A stretch of 64,000 bases of DNA, from contig CALITO010000023.1 of NCBI GenBank assembly GCA_938041455.1, positions 1 to 64,000 on the forward strand, given 5' to 3'. Position numbers and translations under genes: made by a program. Under the pieces are notes generated by a model. It had not been told where the DNA came from and made no database searches. It worked only from the letters and a program-made list of their open reading frames with translations. The stretch is from an uncultured bacterium. GTDB lineage: Bacteria; Armatimonadota; JACIXR01. This document shows, piece after piece, positions 1 through 13,020 of the stretch (position 1 is its first letter; each line of letters starts with the position of its first letter).

Positions 1-178
1 CACCGGTGGGGAATAAAGAGCGACCAAATGGAACTCCACTCCTCCCCCTACTGTTCCACCTTCAACACACACCGCTGGGGAATTTGTCGTAAGGTCTGGG
101 GTCCAGCGGGCATGCAAAACAACAGAGTTGAGGTCCGCCCAAGAGAGGGAGACCCCCAGTGCCAAGGTCACTAGGAGG
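1..178 (-). ncRNA. Structured leader RNA with competing hairpins (function unknown)
   Basis: Lies directly downstream of the short leader ORF at 241-179, on the minus strand. Two pairings exclude each other. One pairs 151-159 with 96-103, with an inner GGGC/GCCC stem at 108-111 and 137-140. The other is a perfect 7-bp stem of 103-109 with 73-79. A 14-base motif at 1-14 recurs with one change at 70-83. No uridine tract follows either stem, so control at translation is as likely as transcription attenuation. A purine-rich Shine-Dalgarno-like stretch near 35-25 may belong to the structural gene beyond the left edge. I see no RNase P, tmRNA or SRP signature. The RNA reading is inference. Confidence 0.4.
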
Positions 179-241
179 CTACAATACTCCCTCTGAGAGA
201 GCGCGCCTCTCCAACAACACAGATAACCACTTGTTTAGCAT
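179..241 (-). CDS. Putative 20-codon leader peptide
   Basis: An ATG at 241 sits six bases after a strong GAGGAGGG ribosome binding site (255-248) and opens a 20-codon ORF ending in TAG at 181-179. A TATAAT -10 box lies at 298-293, so the transcript would begin about 45 bases upstream. Six of the 20 residues are leucine, scattered through the peptide, which would suit an amino-acid-sensing attenuator, but no long run of one codon is present. It precedes RNA with mutually exclusive hairpins. The regulated gene is outside the window, so its role is unproven. Confidence 0.45.
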   Translation of the reverse strand: MLNKWLSVLLERRALSEGVL

Positions 242-292
242 ATTAATCCCTCCTCTTTTTATTTTTAACCCACCCAAGAAGGGAGGTTTACA

Positions 293-298
293 ATTATA
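293..298 (-). promoter_or_regulatory. -10 box for the leftward leader
   Basis: TATAAT read on the minus strand in an AT-rich stretch. No good -35 box at 16-18 bases is visible; the nearest TTGCAC-like hexamer is about 23 bases upstream. Transcription would start near 286. Confidence 0.4.
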
Positions 299-299
299 A

Positions 300-960
300 T
301 AATAACATAACATTTAAAATTGTGCAAGTATTTTTAAGGAGTTACCTTCCCTTATTCAACAAAACCAAACAAGGGATTTCCCCAGACGAACCTGCTGAGG
401 TAAATCTGGCAAGTGAGGGTAGGTTGGAACCGTCAAAATCCTACCATCATAATCAATTACCCGAGGAAAGAAGAGAACACATCCCCTGGTTGGACAATCA
501 TTGGCATCTTCCACTGTATGAAGGGTGGTGTTTGAACTATGCGATACCCCCAGCAACAATATCTTTCCATTGACCTGACAGAGTTTATGAAATGGGGTGT
601 TCCTCCCACAGGGGGAAGTGGCACCTTTCGTGCCCCTCTAAAAGCCAATCCCTTTCCTTTCCCCACCCCGCAACGGAGTGGGTGGGATGTAGCGACCTTT
701 TCACCCCTTCCATCCTCCAAAATGTATCGGGGATTCTCCCCATAGCGGTGGGAGAAACCCTCACATCAAATATTATCCCTTCCCTCGCTATGCCATATTC
801 GCCACCCACAAAGGGAGGAAAACTGGGCATAGCCAAGATTCCCTCGCTCGTTATCGCCTCCATCAATGCTTCTATTACCGTCTCTGCTCTACCCTCTACA
901 AAGCCGAAACTGGAAAGAGAAGAGAGGTTTCTTGATTCATCAGAAATTTGACCCCCTTTC
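300..960. other. Non-coding stretch with three small hairpins
   Basis: About 660 bases between the leftward leader and the eno promoter with no ORF that has a convincing start, ribosome binding site or recognisable protein. It contains short perfect inverted repeats: GGCAC/GTGCC at about 620-634, CCCACCC/GGGTGGG at 662-668 and 680-686, and TTCTCCC/GGGAGAA at 734-740 and 750-756. The spacing suggests a structured or repeat-derived spacer. I assign no function. Confidence 0.4.
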
Positions 961-963
961 TCC

Positions 964-991
964 TTGCTAATATTTCCACAAAGATTATACT
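964..991 (+). promoter_or_regulatory. Promoter of eno-pyk operon
   Basis: TTGCTA (964-969), a 16-base spacer and TATACT (986-991) predict a start near 998, followed by the AAAGGAGG site just before eno. A second TTGACC at 948-953 could serve an overlapping promoter. Confidence 0.55.
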
Positions 992-997
992 TTTTAA

Positions 998-2310
<1,313 letters not shown>

Positions 2311-2311
<1 letters not shown>

Positions 2312-4047
2312 TGAGAAAAACCAAGATAGTAGCTACTATAGGCCCAGCGAGCGAGAAGCCAGAGATACTGCGAGAACTCATCCTAGCAGGTATGGATGTA
2401 GCGCGGCTCAACTTCGCCCATGGCTCCTATGAGGAACAAGGAGCAAGGATTAAAAACATAAGGAAACTGTCCCAGGAATTGGGGAAACAAGTAGCCATCC
2501 TACAGGATCTTCCCGGCCCTAAGCTAAGGATAGGGGAGATCCTTAACACCCAGGGGCTACACTTAGAGGAGGGACAATCTATTTCCCTCCTTTTAAGCGA
2601 AAGAGCAGAGAGGGAGATACCCATTCCTCTACCTGCGGTTTTTAAGGCATTGAAGAAGGGGGATAGAATCCTACTCGCAGATGGTAATATCCAATTAGAG
2701 GTAACGAAGCCGGGGAAGGAAAGGGTGGAATGCGAGGTGATAAGTGGAGGAAATCTGCTTTCCCATCAGGGTGTTAACCTCCCTGGCGTAAGCCTGCCCA
2801 TACCCTCCCTCACCGAAGAGGACATCAAACATCTTAACTTTGGTATGGATATGGAGGTGGATTGGGTTGCGCTGTCATTTGTGCGGAGTGCAAATGATAT
2901 AAGACATTTAAGAGGGATAATGCTTCAGCGAGGCGCTCCCATACCAGTGATAGCAAAAATAGAGAAACAGGAAGCGGTAGAAAATATAGAAGAGATCTGT
3001 GAGGAAGCAGACGGGGTGATGGTAGCAAGAGGAGACCTGGGTTTAGAAATACCCCTCGAAGAAGTACCTACCCAGCAGAAGAACATCTTAAGATTGGCTA
3101 ATAAATTAGGCAAACCTTCCATAGTAGCCACCCAAATGTTAGAATCTATGGTCCATAATCCCCGTCCCACCAGAGCCGAAGTGGCTGATGTGGCAAACGC
3201 GATATTGGATGGAGCAGATGCAGTGATGCTCTCGGAAGAGACGACCATAGGGAGGTATCCCGTTGAAGCGGTTAGCATTATGCACCGAATAGCGGAGAGA
3301 ACGGAAAAATTCATAGATACACGGCGTTTCTTCGCCTATCGCCTCAACGAGGGGGTAGAAACCACTACAGACGCCATAGCTATCAGCGCCTGCCAAATAG
3401 CCATCAGCCTATCCGCGAAGGCGATAATAACGGTAACATCTTCCGGTTATACCGCCAGGATGGTCTCTCGCTATAGACCTTCTACTCCTGTAATCGCAAC
3501 CACACCCGAGGTCAAAACGCTCCGCCGCCTCTCCCTTGTCTGGGGAGTTTATCCCTGCTTTATCCCCTATTATGATAGCACAGATGAAATGCTATCCAAA
3601 AGCATAGATATCGCTAAAGAAGCGGGCTTCGTCAAAGACGGAGATGTAGTAGTGCTCACCGGCGGCGTCCCCATAAAGATACCAGGAACAACTAACCTCC
3701 TCAAAGTTCATATGGTAGCAAGGACACTCGCTACGGGTAGGAGTTTCGGAAAAGGGATAGTAAGCGGTAAATTGAAATGGTTAAAAGAGAAAGAAGAGAT
3801 AGCAAGCGGATATATAGTAGCGGTTGAGAAAATAGAAGAGTGGATGTTACCTTATATCAAAGAAGCAAAAGCTATATTGACCAAAGAAGAAGGAGTGCGT
3901 AATTACCGGCTTCTTACCAATTCCGAAATAGAGGCACCCTTACTGGTCGGTATAGGCGTTGGTGAGGAAATCCTGAGAGACGGTATGATATTGACGGTGG
4001 ATTTTGACAAAGGTGTGATCTCTGAGGGGGAAACAAAGGTGATATGA
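2311..4047 (+). CDS. pyk: Pyruvate kinase with C-terminal extra domain
   Basis: Converts phosphoenolpyruvate and ADP to pyruvate and ATP. It begins with the typical RKTKIVATIGPAS segment; the metal and phosphate motifs (ARGDLGLEIP near 230, the IAKIEK lysine, and an ATQMLESM segment) are intact. I chose the ATG at 2311, which overlaps the eno stop, over a TTG one codon earlier. At 578 residues it is about 100 longer than a minimal enzyme because of a C-terminal domain (about 478-578) like the phosphohistidine/PEP-utiliser extra domain of Bacillus-type kinases. That domain lacks the TSH histidine; the matching stretch reads EEGVRNYRLL. It cannot be a phosphocarrier and is probably structural. 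Confidence 0.96.
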
Positions 4048-4424
4048 AAAGAAGAAGGCAAAAAACTACAAAAAACTATAGCATTTGGTTATTTCTACTT
4101 TTCCTATTCTTTAGTTTTATGCTCGTGCGGGTGTTGATTTCTCTGGGGAAAGCGACCCTTTGTTGGAAAAGGGAAAGGAAAGAGGTTAAAAGAATAGAAA
4201 AGGAAAACGAAAAATTGGAGAAACAAATTGAGGAAATATGGAAATTTGTTGATGATCTCCGACAAGGAAAGGGATGGGAGGAAAAGTTGAGGGAACGAGG
4301 CTTTGTTAAGAAAGGAGAGATTTTAATTCAGATAGAGGGTAAGTTACCCGAACCCTCAGAGAAGAAGGAGTTCCTACTCCAAAAGCTTCTCCAATGGTTG
4401 AAAAGAAGAGAAGAACAGGAGTAA
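4044..4424 (+). CDS. FtsB/DivIC-like septum formation initiator
   Basis: A 126-residue protein with a basic N-terminus, one membrane segment (about residues 13-33) and a following coiled coil (about 40-75), the FtsB/DivIC architecture. Family members join FtsL and FtsQ-type proteins in the divisome with the coiled coil outside the membrane. The later segment containing ERGFVKKGEILIQIEG resembles the conserved region of the family. It starts at the pyk stop (ATGA overlap), and an FtsB/DivIC gene next to eno is a widespread bacterial arrangement that supports the call. Confidence 0.82.
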   Translation: MKRRRQKTTKNYSIWLFLLFLFFSFMLVRVLISLGKATLCWKRERKEVKRIEKENEKLEKQIEEIWKFVDDLRQGKGWEEKLRERGFVKKGEILIQIEGKLPEPSEKKEFLLQKLLQWLKRREEQE

Positions 4425-4464
4425 GGGAACTTATCTCCTCACTAAAACTCTTTTTTGTTTGTGC

Positions 4465-4494
4465 TTGACAGGAGCGCCTTCGGGGGGTTACACT
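4465..4494 (+). promoter_or_regulatory. Promoter of argC, probably leaderless
   Basis: Consensus TTGACA (4465-4470), an 18-base spacer and TACACT (4489-4494). The predicted start is at about 4501-4503, a few bases before the argC ATG at 4505. No ribosome binding site precedes that ATG, so the mRNA is probably leaderless. Confidence 0.5.
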
Positions 4495-4504
4495 TTTATA
4501 TCCA

Positions 4505-5533
4505 ATGGCAAAAGTAGGAATCGTTGGTGCAACTGGATTAGTAGGAGAAACCCTTTTAGGACTCCTCCTAAATCATAGTGGGGCTGAAGTTATTCTGCTT
4601 ACCTCAGACCACGCCGCAGGTAAGAAGGTAAAGGATGTGCTCCCCCGCTTTAGGAACCTTGATCTCGTTCTTGAACCTGTGAATTTAGATGAACTACAAA
4701 AATGCGATGTCGTGTTTATCTGTAAGCCTCACGGTGCCTCAATGGAATTGGTCAAGGAACTCATTCCCAAAGGGGTTAAAGTAGTGGATTCGGGAGCGGA
4801 CTTTCGCCTTAAAGACCCTGAACTTTTCTCCAAGTGGTATTCTAAACCCCACATCGCCCCTCATCTCCTTCCCCTAAGTGTTTATGGTCTGCCCGAGCTC
4901 CATAAAGAGGAACTTAAAAGCGCATCCCTCGTAGCAGTGCCAGGTTGTTATCCCACCGGGGTCATCCTCTCGGTTGCTCCTCTGGCAAAAGCAAAACTTA
5001 TAGAAGACGAAGTTCTCGCAAATTGCTATTCTGGAGTTTCCGGAGCGGGAAGGAACTATAATCCTTCTATAGGAAACCTTTTTATAGATTGCTATGATAA
5101 TCTCAGACCCTACAATGTCTTGGTGCACCGCCACACTCCAGAGATGGAACAGGAACTCTCCCTCCTTGGGGAAAGACCAATCTCTGTCCTCTTTGTTCCC
5201 CATCTTGCCCCAATAGAAAAAGGCATACTTTCCACCACTTATGTTAAGCTGAGGGAAAATCTTACCGAAGATTCCCTCTACCAACTTTACTCTCAGTTCT
5301 ACGAGGGGATGCCCTTTGTCAGATTATCCTCCGACCTTCCCTCCACCAAGCGGGTGAAGGACACGAATTACTGCGATATAACTATTAGAACCGACGGTAG
5401 ATGGGTGATTGCAATATCCGCCATAGATAATCTACTGAAAGGGGCCGCCGGTCAGGCAGTGGAATGCTTCAACATTATGAACTCCTACCCTCAGGATGAG
5501 GGTTTAAAATACGATAAATGGACGGGAGAGTGA
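4505..5533 (+). CDS. argC: N-acetyl-gamma-glutamyl-phosphate reductase
   Basis: NADPH-dependent reduction of N-acetylglutamyl phosphate to the semialdehyde in arginine synthesis. The Rossmann motif GATGLVG is at residues 9-15 and the nucleophile Cys148 is in the PGCYPTG motif; 342 residues is typical. The ATG has no Shine-Dalgarno sequence and lies a few bases from the predicted transcription start. No other arginine gene is in the window. It heads the long rightward series that runs into the pyrimidine genes. Confidence 0.95.
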   Translation: MAKVGIVGATGLVGETLLGLLLNHSGAEVILLTSDHAAGKKVKDVLPRFRNLDLVLEPVNLDELQKCDVVFICKPHGASMELVKELIPKGVKVVDSGADFRLKDPELFSKWYSKPHIAPHLLPLSVYGLPELHKEELKSASLVAVPGCYPTGVILSVAPLAKAKLIEDEVLANCYSGVSGAGRNYNPSIGNLFIDCYDNLRPYNVLVHRHTPEMEQELSLLGERPISVLFVPHLAPIEKGILSTTYVKLRENLTEDSLYQLYSQFYEGMPFVRLSSDLPSTKRVKDTNYCDITIRTDGRWVIAISAIDNLLKGAAGQAVECFNIMNSYPQDEGLKYDKWTGE

Positions 5534-5538
5534 ATTAA

Positions 5539-5884
5539 ATGAAAAGAGCGATTTTCTTTTCCTTGTTCCTTGTTATATTGGCTCTCCTTCCCCTTGGCTG
5601 CGGAGAGGACCACAGAAATGACCTAAGCTGGGTATTATCCCGCTATGGGAAACCTGAGGAAACGGATGTTGAATATTCGCCTGATGGCATCGCTTATATG
5701 ATTCTCTGGTATTGGTCTCAGGGAAAGGGGTTCAAATTTAAGGAAGAAACCTATCTTTCTGTAAGGGGGTTGGAGTGTAAGGAAAGATATTATTGGAGAC
5801 TAATAGACGAATACAATTTCCAACCTACACCTTCAAAGGAAGAGCGAGAGAAAATCAAAAGAAGATTCCTAGGGAGCGAGCAAG

Positions 5885-5895
<11 letters not shown>
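5539..5895 (+). CDS. Small lipoprotein, unknown function
   Basis: The 118-residue product has a type II signal peptide with lipobox LPLGC (Cys at about 21), so it should be lipid-anchored in the envelope. The mature part is charged and aromatic with no family I recognise. It begins six bases after argC and overlaps the next gene by 11 bases, so it is co-transcribed with both. Real coding is likely from the lipobox and tight packing. Confidence 0.7.
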
Positions 5896-8394
<2,499 letters not shown>

Positions 8395-8398
<4 letters not shown>

Positions 8399-9672
8399 AG
8401 CTCCTTATAAAAGGCGGAAGAGTGATAGACCCTTCTCAGAGATTGGACGAACTCGCCGATGTTCTTATAGAAGAAGGAATTATAAAAGCCATAGAAAAGG
8501 ACATACAAGTAGATGCACCTATATATGAGGCCAAGGGCAAATTGGTGTTGCCTGCCTTCGTGGACCTCCATTGCCACCTACGGGAGCCGGGGCAGGAACA
8601 TAAGGAGGATTTGGCAAGCGGCTCTCTGGCTGGCGTTGCAGGAGGCTTCTGCGCCCTCTTCGCTATGCCCAATACCTCTCCCCCCCTTGATAGCAAATCA
8701 CAAATAGGTTATATCCTGGCGAAAGCTGCCCACCTGCCACTCTATATCTTTCCCGTAGGGGCTTTATCATTGGGGATGAGAGGAGAGGAACTTGCACCCA
8801 TAGGAGAATTAGCAGAGGCGGGCGTGAAAGCCATCTCAGACGATGGGATGCCCGTTCAAAACAGCGGATTATTGAGAAATGCCCTTCTCTATGCGAGGAT
8901 GTTCAATCTAACAGTGATACTACATTGCGAGGACACCTCGCTCTCCCAAGGGGGTGTAGCAAACGAGGGTTTCACCGCCACCCGCCTTGGGCTCCGGGGT
9001 ATCCCCACTTCAGCAGAAGAGATAGCAGTAGTGAGAGCTGTGCTCCTTGCCTTGGAAACCGGCTGTAAAGTTCACATATGCCATATATCCACGAAAAACT
9101 CATTGGAATTAGTGAGATGGGGTAAAACCAAAGGCGCACCTATAACTTGCGATGTCACTCCCCACCATCTCGTCCTCACCGAGGAAGCAATAGAGAATTA
9201 TGACACAAGGGCTAAGTGTAATCCTCCCCTGCGAAGCGAGGAAGACAGAAAGGCACTTATAGAGGGACTCCTTGATGGAACGATAGATTGCATAGCAACC
9301 GACCACGCCCCCCATTCTAAGGACGAATGGGATGTGGAATTCGACCTCGCCCCATTCGGTATAGCGGGCTTAGAAACAGCCTTCCCCCTCCTTTATACCA
9401 CATTGGTGGAGAATGGATTGATACCACTGGAACTGTTGGTGGAAAAGATGTCTACTACACCTGCTCAGCTTATGGATTTAGAACTGGGTAGTTTAAAAGT
9501 GGGGAGGGAGGCAAATCTCGTAGTGATTGACACCAAACCTATAAGGGTAAATGTGGAAAGTCTTTTTTCTCGGGGCAAGAATAACCCCTTCCAGGGATGG
9601 ACATTAAAGGGGTTCCCTTGTTTAACAATTTGTAAAGGAGAAATAGTTTTTGAAAGGAGGGCTGAACTATGA
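8395..9672 (+). CDS. pyrC: Dihydroorotase
   Basis: Zinc amidohydrolase closing carbamoyl aspartate to dihydroorotate. The metal motif DLHCHLREPG is at about 57-66 and the late ATDHAPHS motif near 301, both typical of class I (multifunctional-type) enzymes of about 425 residues. The carboxylated lysine of other dihydroorotases is not expected at the same place in this class. It overlaps both neighbours by four bases, so pyrR-pyrB-pyrC and the following glycosidase form one transcript. Confidence 0.95.
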
Positions 9673-12107
9673 AATCCTTACTTTTAGTTGTTGCCATCCT
9701 ACCCCTTGCTTTGGGAGCAGAGGTTAATTCTCCCTTCGGAATGGGCATATATTTCGGCAACCGTTATACCCCCGAGGAGATGAAAAAAGCTGCCCAGATG
9801 GCGCAGGCTATCGGTATAAAATGGTCGAGAGAAGAATTATCCTGGGGCGCCATCCAACCCGAAGAGGATAAATGGGACTACAGCCGATATGATGTGGCGG
9901 TTGAAACAGCCTATGCGCAGGGTATATCCCTCTTCGGACTCCTTGACTACTGCGCTCCCTGGGCGAGCACCGCTCCCGAAGGAGCGGAGAAACCCTGGTT
10001 TTGGCTACCACGCCTTGAAGCCTGGCAAAATTATGTCCGCACCACTGTGAACCGCTACAAGGACAAAATAAAGTATTGGGAAATATGGAATGAGCCGAAT
10101 ATACCCACCTTCTGGCAACCCCAACCCAATCCCGATGATTACTTTTCTCTTCTCCAAACCTCCTATGTAACTATAAAACAAGTAGACCCCTCCGCTAAAG
10201 TAATCGGTATATGTTCAGCCGGCACAGATATAGATTTTATAGAGAGAGTCCTTAACAAAGGAGGGGGTAAGTATATGGATATACTCTCCGTCCATCCTTA
10301 TAGATGGCCCTCCTCCCCCGAGGAAACTGGCTTCCTTGAAGAGATGCAGAAACTTCGCTCTCTCCTCCAGCGTTACGGACTCGACATCCCCATCTGGATA
10401 ACGGAGATAGGTTGGCCAACCCACGATAAAGGGGTATCCGAGCTTGACCAGGCGAAAATGTTAGTGCGAACCTATATCATCGCCATCGGGAGCAAAGTAA
10501 TAGATAAGATCTTCTGGTATGACTTCAGAGACGATGGAACAGATCCCACTGACCCCGAACAGAATTTCGGTATTATAAAGAGAGATTTCCTCCCCAAAAA
10601 AGCTTATAACGCCTACAAAGTGATGACCCAACTTCTGGAAGGGAAAACGCCCCAAGGCAGAGTAGATCTTTGGGATGACAATCTTTGGGGCTTCTCCTTT
10701 GCAAAAGGCAAGAACTTGACCCTCGTTCTCTGGTCCCATAGGGGAGAGGGGACAGTTAACCTCTTGACTAAGGTAAGGAAGGTAACTGTCCACGATATGT
10801 ATGGCAAAAAGAGAGAGCTTACTCCGAGGGAGGGGAAACTTTTGCTCGATCTTTCTGAAGAACCTGTATATGTTGAGGGATTAGAGACAGTTGAGGTAGG
10901 TAGCCCACCAGTTCAGTTCCTCATCTCCCGCATCCGTGCCACCGGGGGCACGGAAAACGAGGTCTCGGTCCTTGTGGAAAATCTCTTTAATAAACCTGTC
11001 CAAGGGAAGGTTTACCTCCTCGCTCCAGATGGCTGGAAGGTTTCTCCCACGGAAAAAGAATACCAACTTCCTGCGGGAGATTATCAATACATAAGTTTTA
11101 AGATAACACCCCCTATAAACGCCCAAGGTGATTATCCTCTCAGAGCCCGACTTATCACAAAAGACGGCGTCCAGGCGTCCGCCTTCTCCACCGTCCAGGT
11201 TACCCAACCTATAGCGATAGCTCTTAAACCTTCCCTTTCCTCCACCCTTTCTCCCAGTTTGGATGTCATTATTAAAAATAGAACCTCCCAAAATTTGAAG
11301 GGAACGCTCTCCATCCTATCCGAGGAGCTCCAGTTGAAAGAAGATAGAGAAATTTCCTTTTCCCCGGGCGATAATCGTCTTTCCTGGCCTATAGGGGTAA
11401 GCCTGGATTTAGATAAACCATATGAGGTAAAGGCTTCCCTCCATTTAGAGGGCATAACATCTAGCGTGGAGAGAATGGTAACCTTCTATCCGTGTATGAA
11501 AACTTCTCGTCCACCGGTCATAGATGGGGAGATTTCCCCTGAGGAATGGGCGGAGGCTGTGCCTATAAGAGTAGATAAATACGGTATCAAAGAAGGAGAG
11601 TGGAGGGGTTCTGAGGACCTATCCGCAACCGCTTATTTCCTTTGGGATGACGAGCAAGCCTACTTTGCGATGAGGGTAGTTGATGATGTTTTCAATCAGC
11701 CATATTTAGGAGGCGATATCTGGCAAGGGGATAGTGTGCAAATAGGTTTAGCTTTCTCTCCCTTAGAGGATGTATTGGGTGTTTACTATGCGGAAGCAGG
11801 GCTCGCCTTAACTCAGAGAGGGAAGCTCCTTTGGGTGTGGCATGCCCCGGGCATACCCTTTGTGGGAGAGTTTCAAGAGCTCAACTTTATTATAAAGCGC
11901 AAAGAGAAGGAGGTAATTTACGAAGTAGCCATTCCCTACCGCGCCTTGAACTTCGGTCTCTCCTCCGGCGCTTGGATAGGACTTGATATAATGGTGAACG
12001 ATAACGACGGAAAGGGGAGAAAGGGCTGGATAGAATGGGGAAGAGGATTAAGCAGGGAGAAGAATCCCCGCCTCTTTTGGGATATGATCTTCATAGATAA
12101 AGAATAA
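9669..12107 (+). CDS. Secreted TIM-barrel glycosidase with CBM9-like domain
   Basis: An 812-residue exported protein. A signal peptide covers about residues 1-17. The catalytic domain (about 20-340) is a clan GH-A barrel: acid/base Glu142 in WEIWNEPN and nucleophile Glu246 in WITEIGWP, closest in style to GH39/GH5-like enzymes. A beta-rich linker region (about 410-600) follows, then a CBM9-like sugar-binding domain (about 620-812, beginning PVIDGEISPEEW). It probably attacks plant or microbial polysaccharide outside the cell. It is unusual for such a gene to overlap pyrC by four bases. Confidence 0.88.
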   Translation: MKSLLLVVAILPLALGAEVNSPFGMGIYFGNRYTPEEMKKAAQMAQAIGIKWSREELSWGAIQPEEDKWDYSRYDVAVETAYAQGISLFGLLDYCAPWASTAPEGAEKPWFWLPRLEAWQNYVRTTVNRYKDKIKYWEIWNEPNIPTFWQPQPNPDDYFSLLQTSYVTIKQVDPSAKVIGICSAGTDIDFIERVLNKGGGKYMDILSVHPYRWPSSPEETGFLEEMQKLRSLLQRYGLDIPIWITEIGWPTHDKGVSELDQAKMLVRTYIIAIGSKVIDKIFWYDFRDDGTDPTDPEQNFGIIKRDFLPKKAYNAYKVMTQLLEGKTPQGRVDLWDDNLWGFSFAKGKNLTLVLWSHRGEGTVNLLTKVRKVTVHDMYGKKRELTPREGKLLLDLSEEPVYVEGLETVEVGSPPVQFLISRIRATGGTENEVSVLVENLFNKPVQGKVYLLAPDGWKVSPTEKEYQLPAGDYQYISFKITPPINAQGDYPLRARLITKDGVQASAFSTVQVTQPIAIALKPSLSSTLSPSLDVIIKNRTSQNLKGTLSILSEELQLKEDREISFSPGDNRLSWPIGVSLDLDKPYEVKASLHLEGITSSVERMVTFYPCMKTSRPPVIDGEISPEEWAEAVPIRVDKYGIKEGEWRGSEDLSATAYFLWDDEQAYFAMRVVDDVFNQPYLGGDIWQGDSVQIGLAFSPLEDVLGVYYAEAGLALTQRGKLLWVWHAPGIPFVGEFQELNFIIKRKEKEVIYEVAIPYRALNFGLSSGAWIGLDIMVNDNDGKGRKGWIEWGRGLSREKNPRLFWDMIFIDKE

Positions 12108-12117
12108 GAAGAGGGAA

Positions 12118-13020
12118 ATGGCCCAGCTGAGAAAGCTCACTACCATCGGCTGGCGAGGTATAACGGTAGAGGTTCCCGAGGATTGGAGCGTAGCAGCAAT
12201 TGGGGGCGAAGAACATCCGGAGTATATTCGCATAGACGACCCCTACGGAAACTCTTATGTGGAGATTAAGTGGTGGAGTAATCCAAGACCCACGCTAATC
12301 CTTGAGGACGCCCTTGACAACTTCCTCACCCGCATCCAGAAGGAAGCGAGGAAGAAGAAAATCCCCTTAAATCTCAAGAAAAGAAAAGCTCCCCCCTATT
12401 TAGAAAGGGGTGACAGGGAGACCTTGGTATTCTCCTGGCGGAGCGACAGGAAAGGGATAGGAAGAGTTTGGCACTGTAAAACCTGTGGGAAGATAGTGAT
12501 GGCCCAGGTAGCTGGGGTGAATATCCCTCCTCTTGCCGGGCATATCCTCTCCACCATAGAGGACCATTCATCAACAGGGAAAAATGTATGGGCACTTTTC
12601 CAATTCTATATGGAGTTGCCCGAGGATTTCAAACTTGTAGAGCAAAAACTCATGTCTGGTTTCCTCCAGTTATCCTTTAGAGGTCAGCGCAAGTTCAGGC
12701 TAAAAGTGGAAAGATATAGCATAGCGGAGAGGTTCCTCGCTGGAGGTAATTTTAAAGACTGGGCAAGGGCTGAGTTTTCCAAAAGGGCAAGGGGATTTTC
12801 CCTCTCCTTTTATGAGGAGGCATTCCGAGAGCACCCTGCGTTAGGAGCTAAGGGAAAGAGGAGAGTGGTGGGCGCGCTCCCTTTGTTAGGGGAATTCGCC
12901 CATCTCTTCGCCTGGCATTGTAGGGAAGAAGACAAAATTTTCCTCTTGGAAATGAAGGGGAAAAAAGATATAATTTCTATTGAAGAGGTGCGAGAGAACA
13001 TCCGATGCCATTCCACCTGA
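12118..13020 (+). CDS. Two-lobed protein of PqqD/ABC cassette, unknown function
   Basis: A 300-residue soluble protein I cannot place. The two halves look duplicated: each opens with a Pro-Glu-Asp core (VEVPEDW near 19, MELPEDF near 163) and ends in a W-H-C segment followed by Lys-Ile (WHCKTCGKI near 119, WHCREEDKI near 270). The N-lobe has a CxxC pair. The opening resembles PsbP/DUF1795-type 'VPEDW' beta proteins, but this is weak. It lies 10 bases after the glycosidase and overlaps the PqqD-like gene by 16 bases, so it probably works with that protein and the permease. Confidence 0.7.
   Translation: MAQLRKLTTIGWRGITVEVPEDWSVAAIGGEEHPEYIRIDDPYGNSYVEIKWWSNPRPTLILEDALDNFLTRIQKEARKKKIPLNLKKRKAPPYLERGDRETLVFSWRSDRKGIGRVWHCKTCGKIVMAQVAGVNIPPLAGHILSTIEDHSSTGKNVWALFQFYMELPEDFKLVEQKLMSGFLQLSFRGQRKFRLKVERYSIAERFLAGGNFKDWARAEFSKRARGFSLSFYEEAFREHPALGAKGKRRVVGALPLLGEFAHLFAWHCREEDKIFLLEMKGKKDIISIEEVRENIRCHST

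Noticed and set aside
1..240. tmRNA, RNase P RNA, SRP RNA or 6S RNA at the left edge
   Set aside because: I looked for their conserved motifs on both strands and found none; the ORF-plus-hairpin reading explains the minus strand better.
322..951. Overlapping ORFs in both strands of the 300-960 spacer
   Set aside because: None has a ribosome binding site, good start context or recognisable protein; their sequences are Pro/Ser-rich translations of C-rich DNA and overlap each other in several frames.
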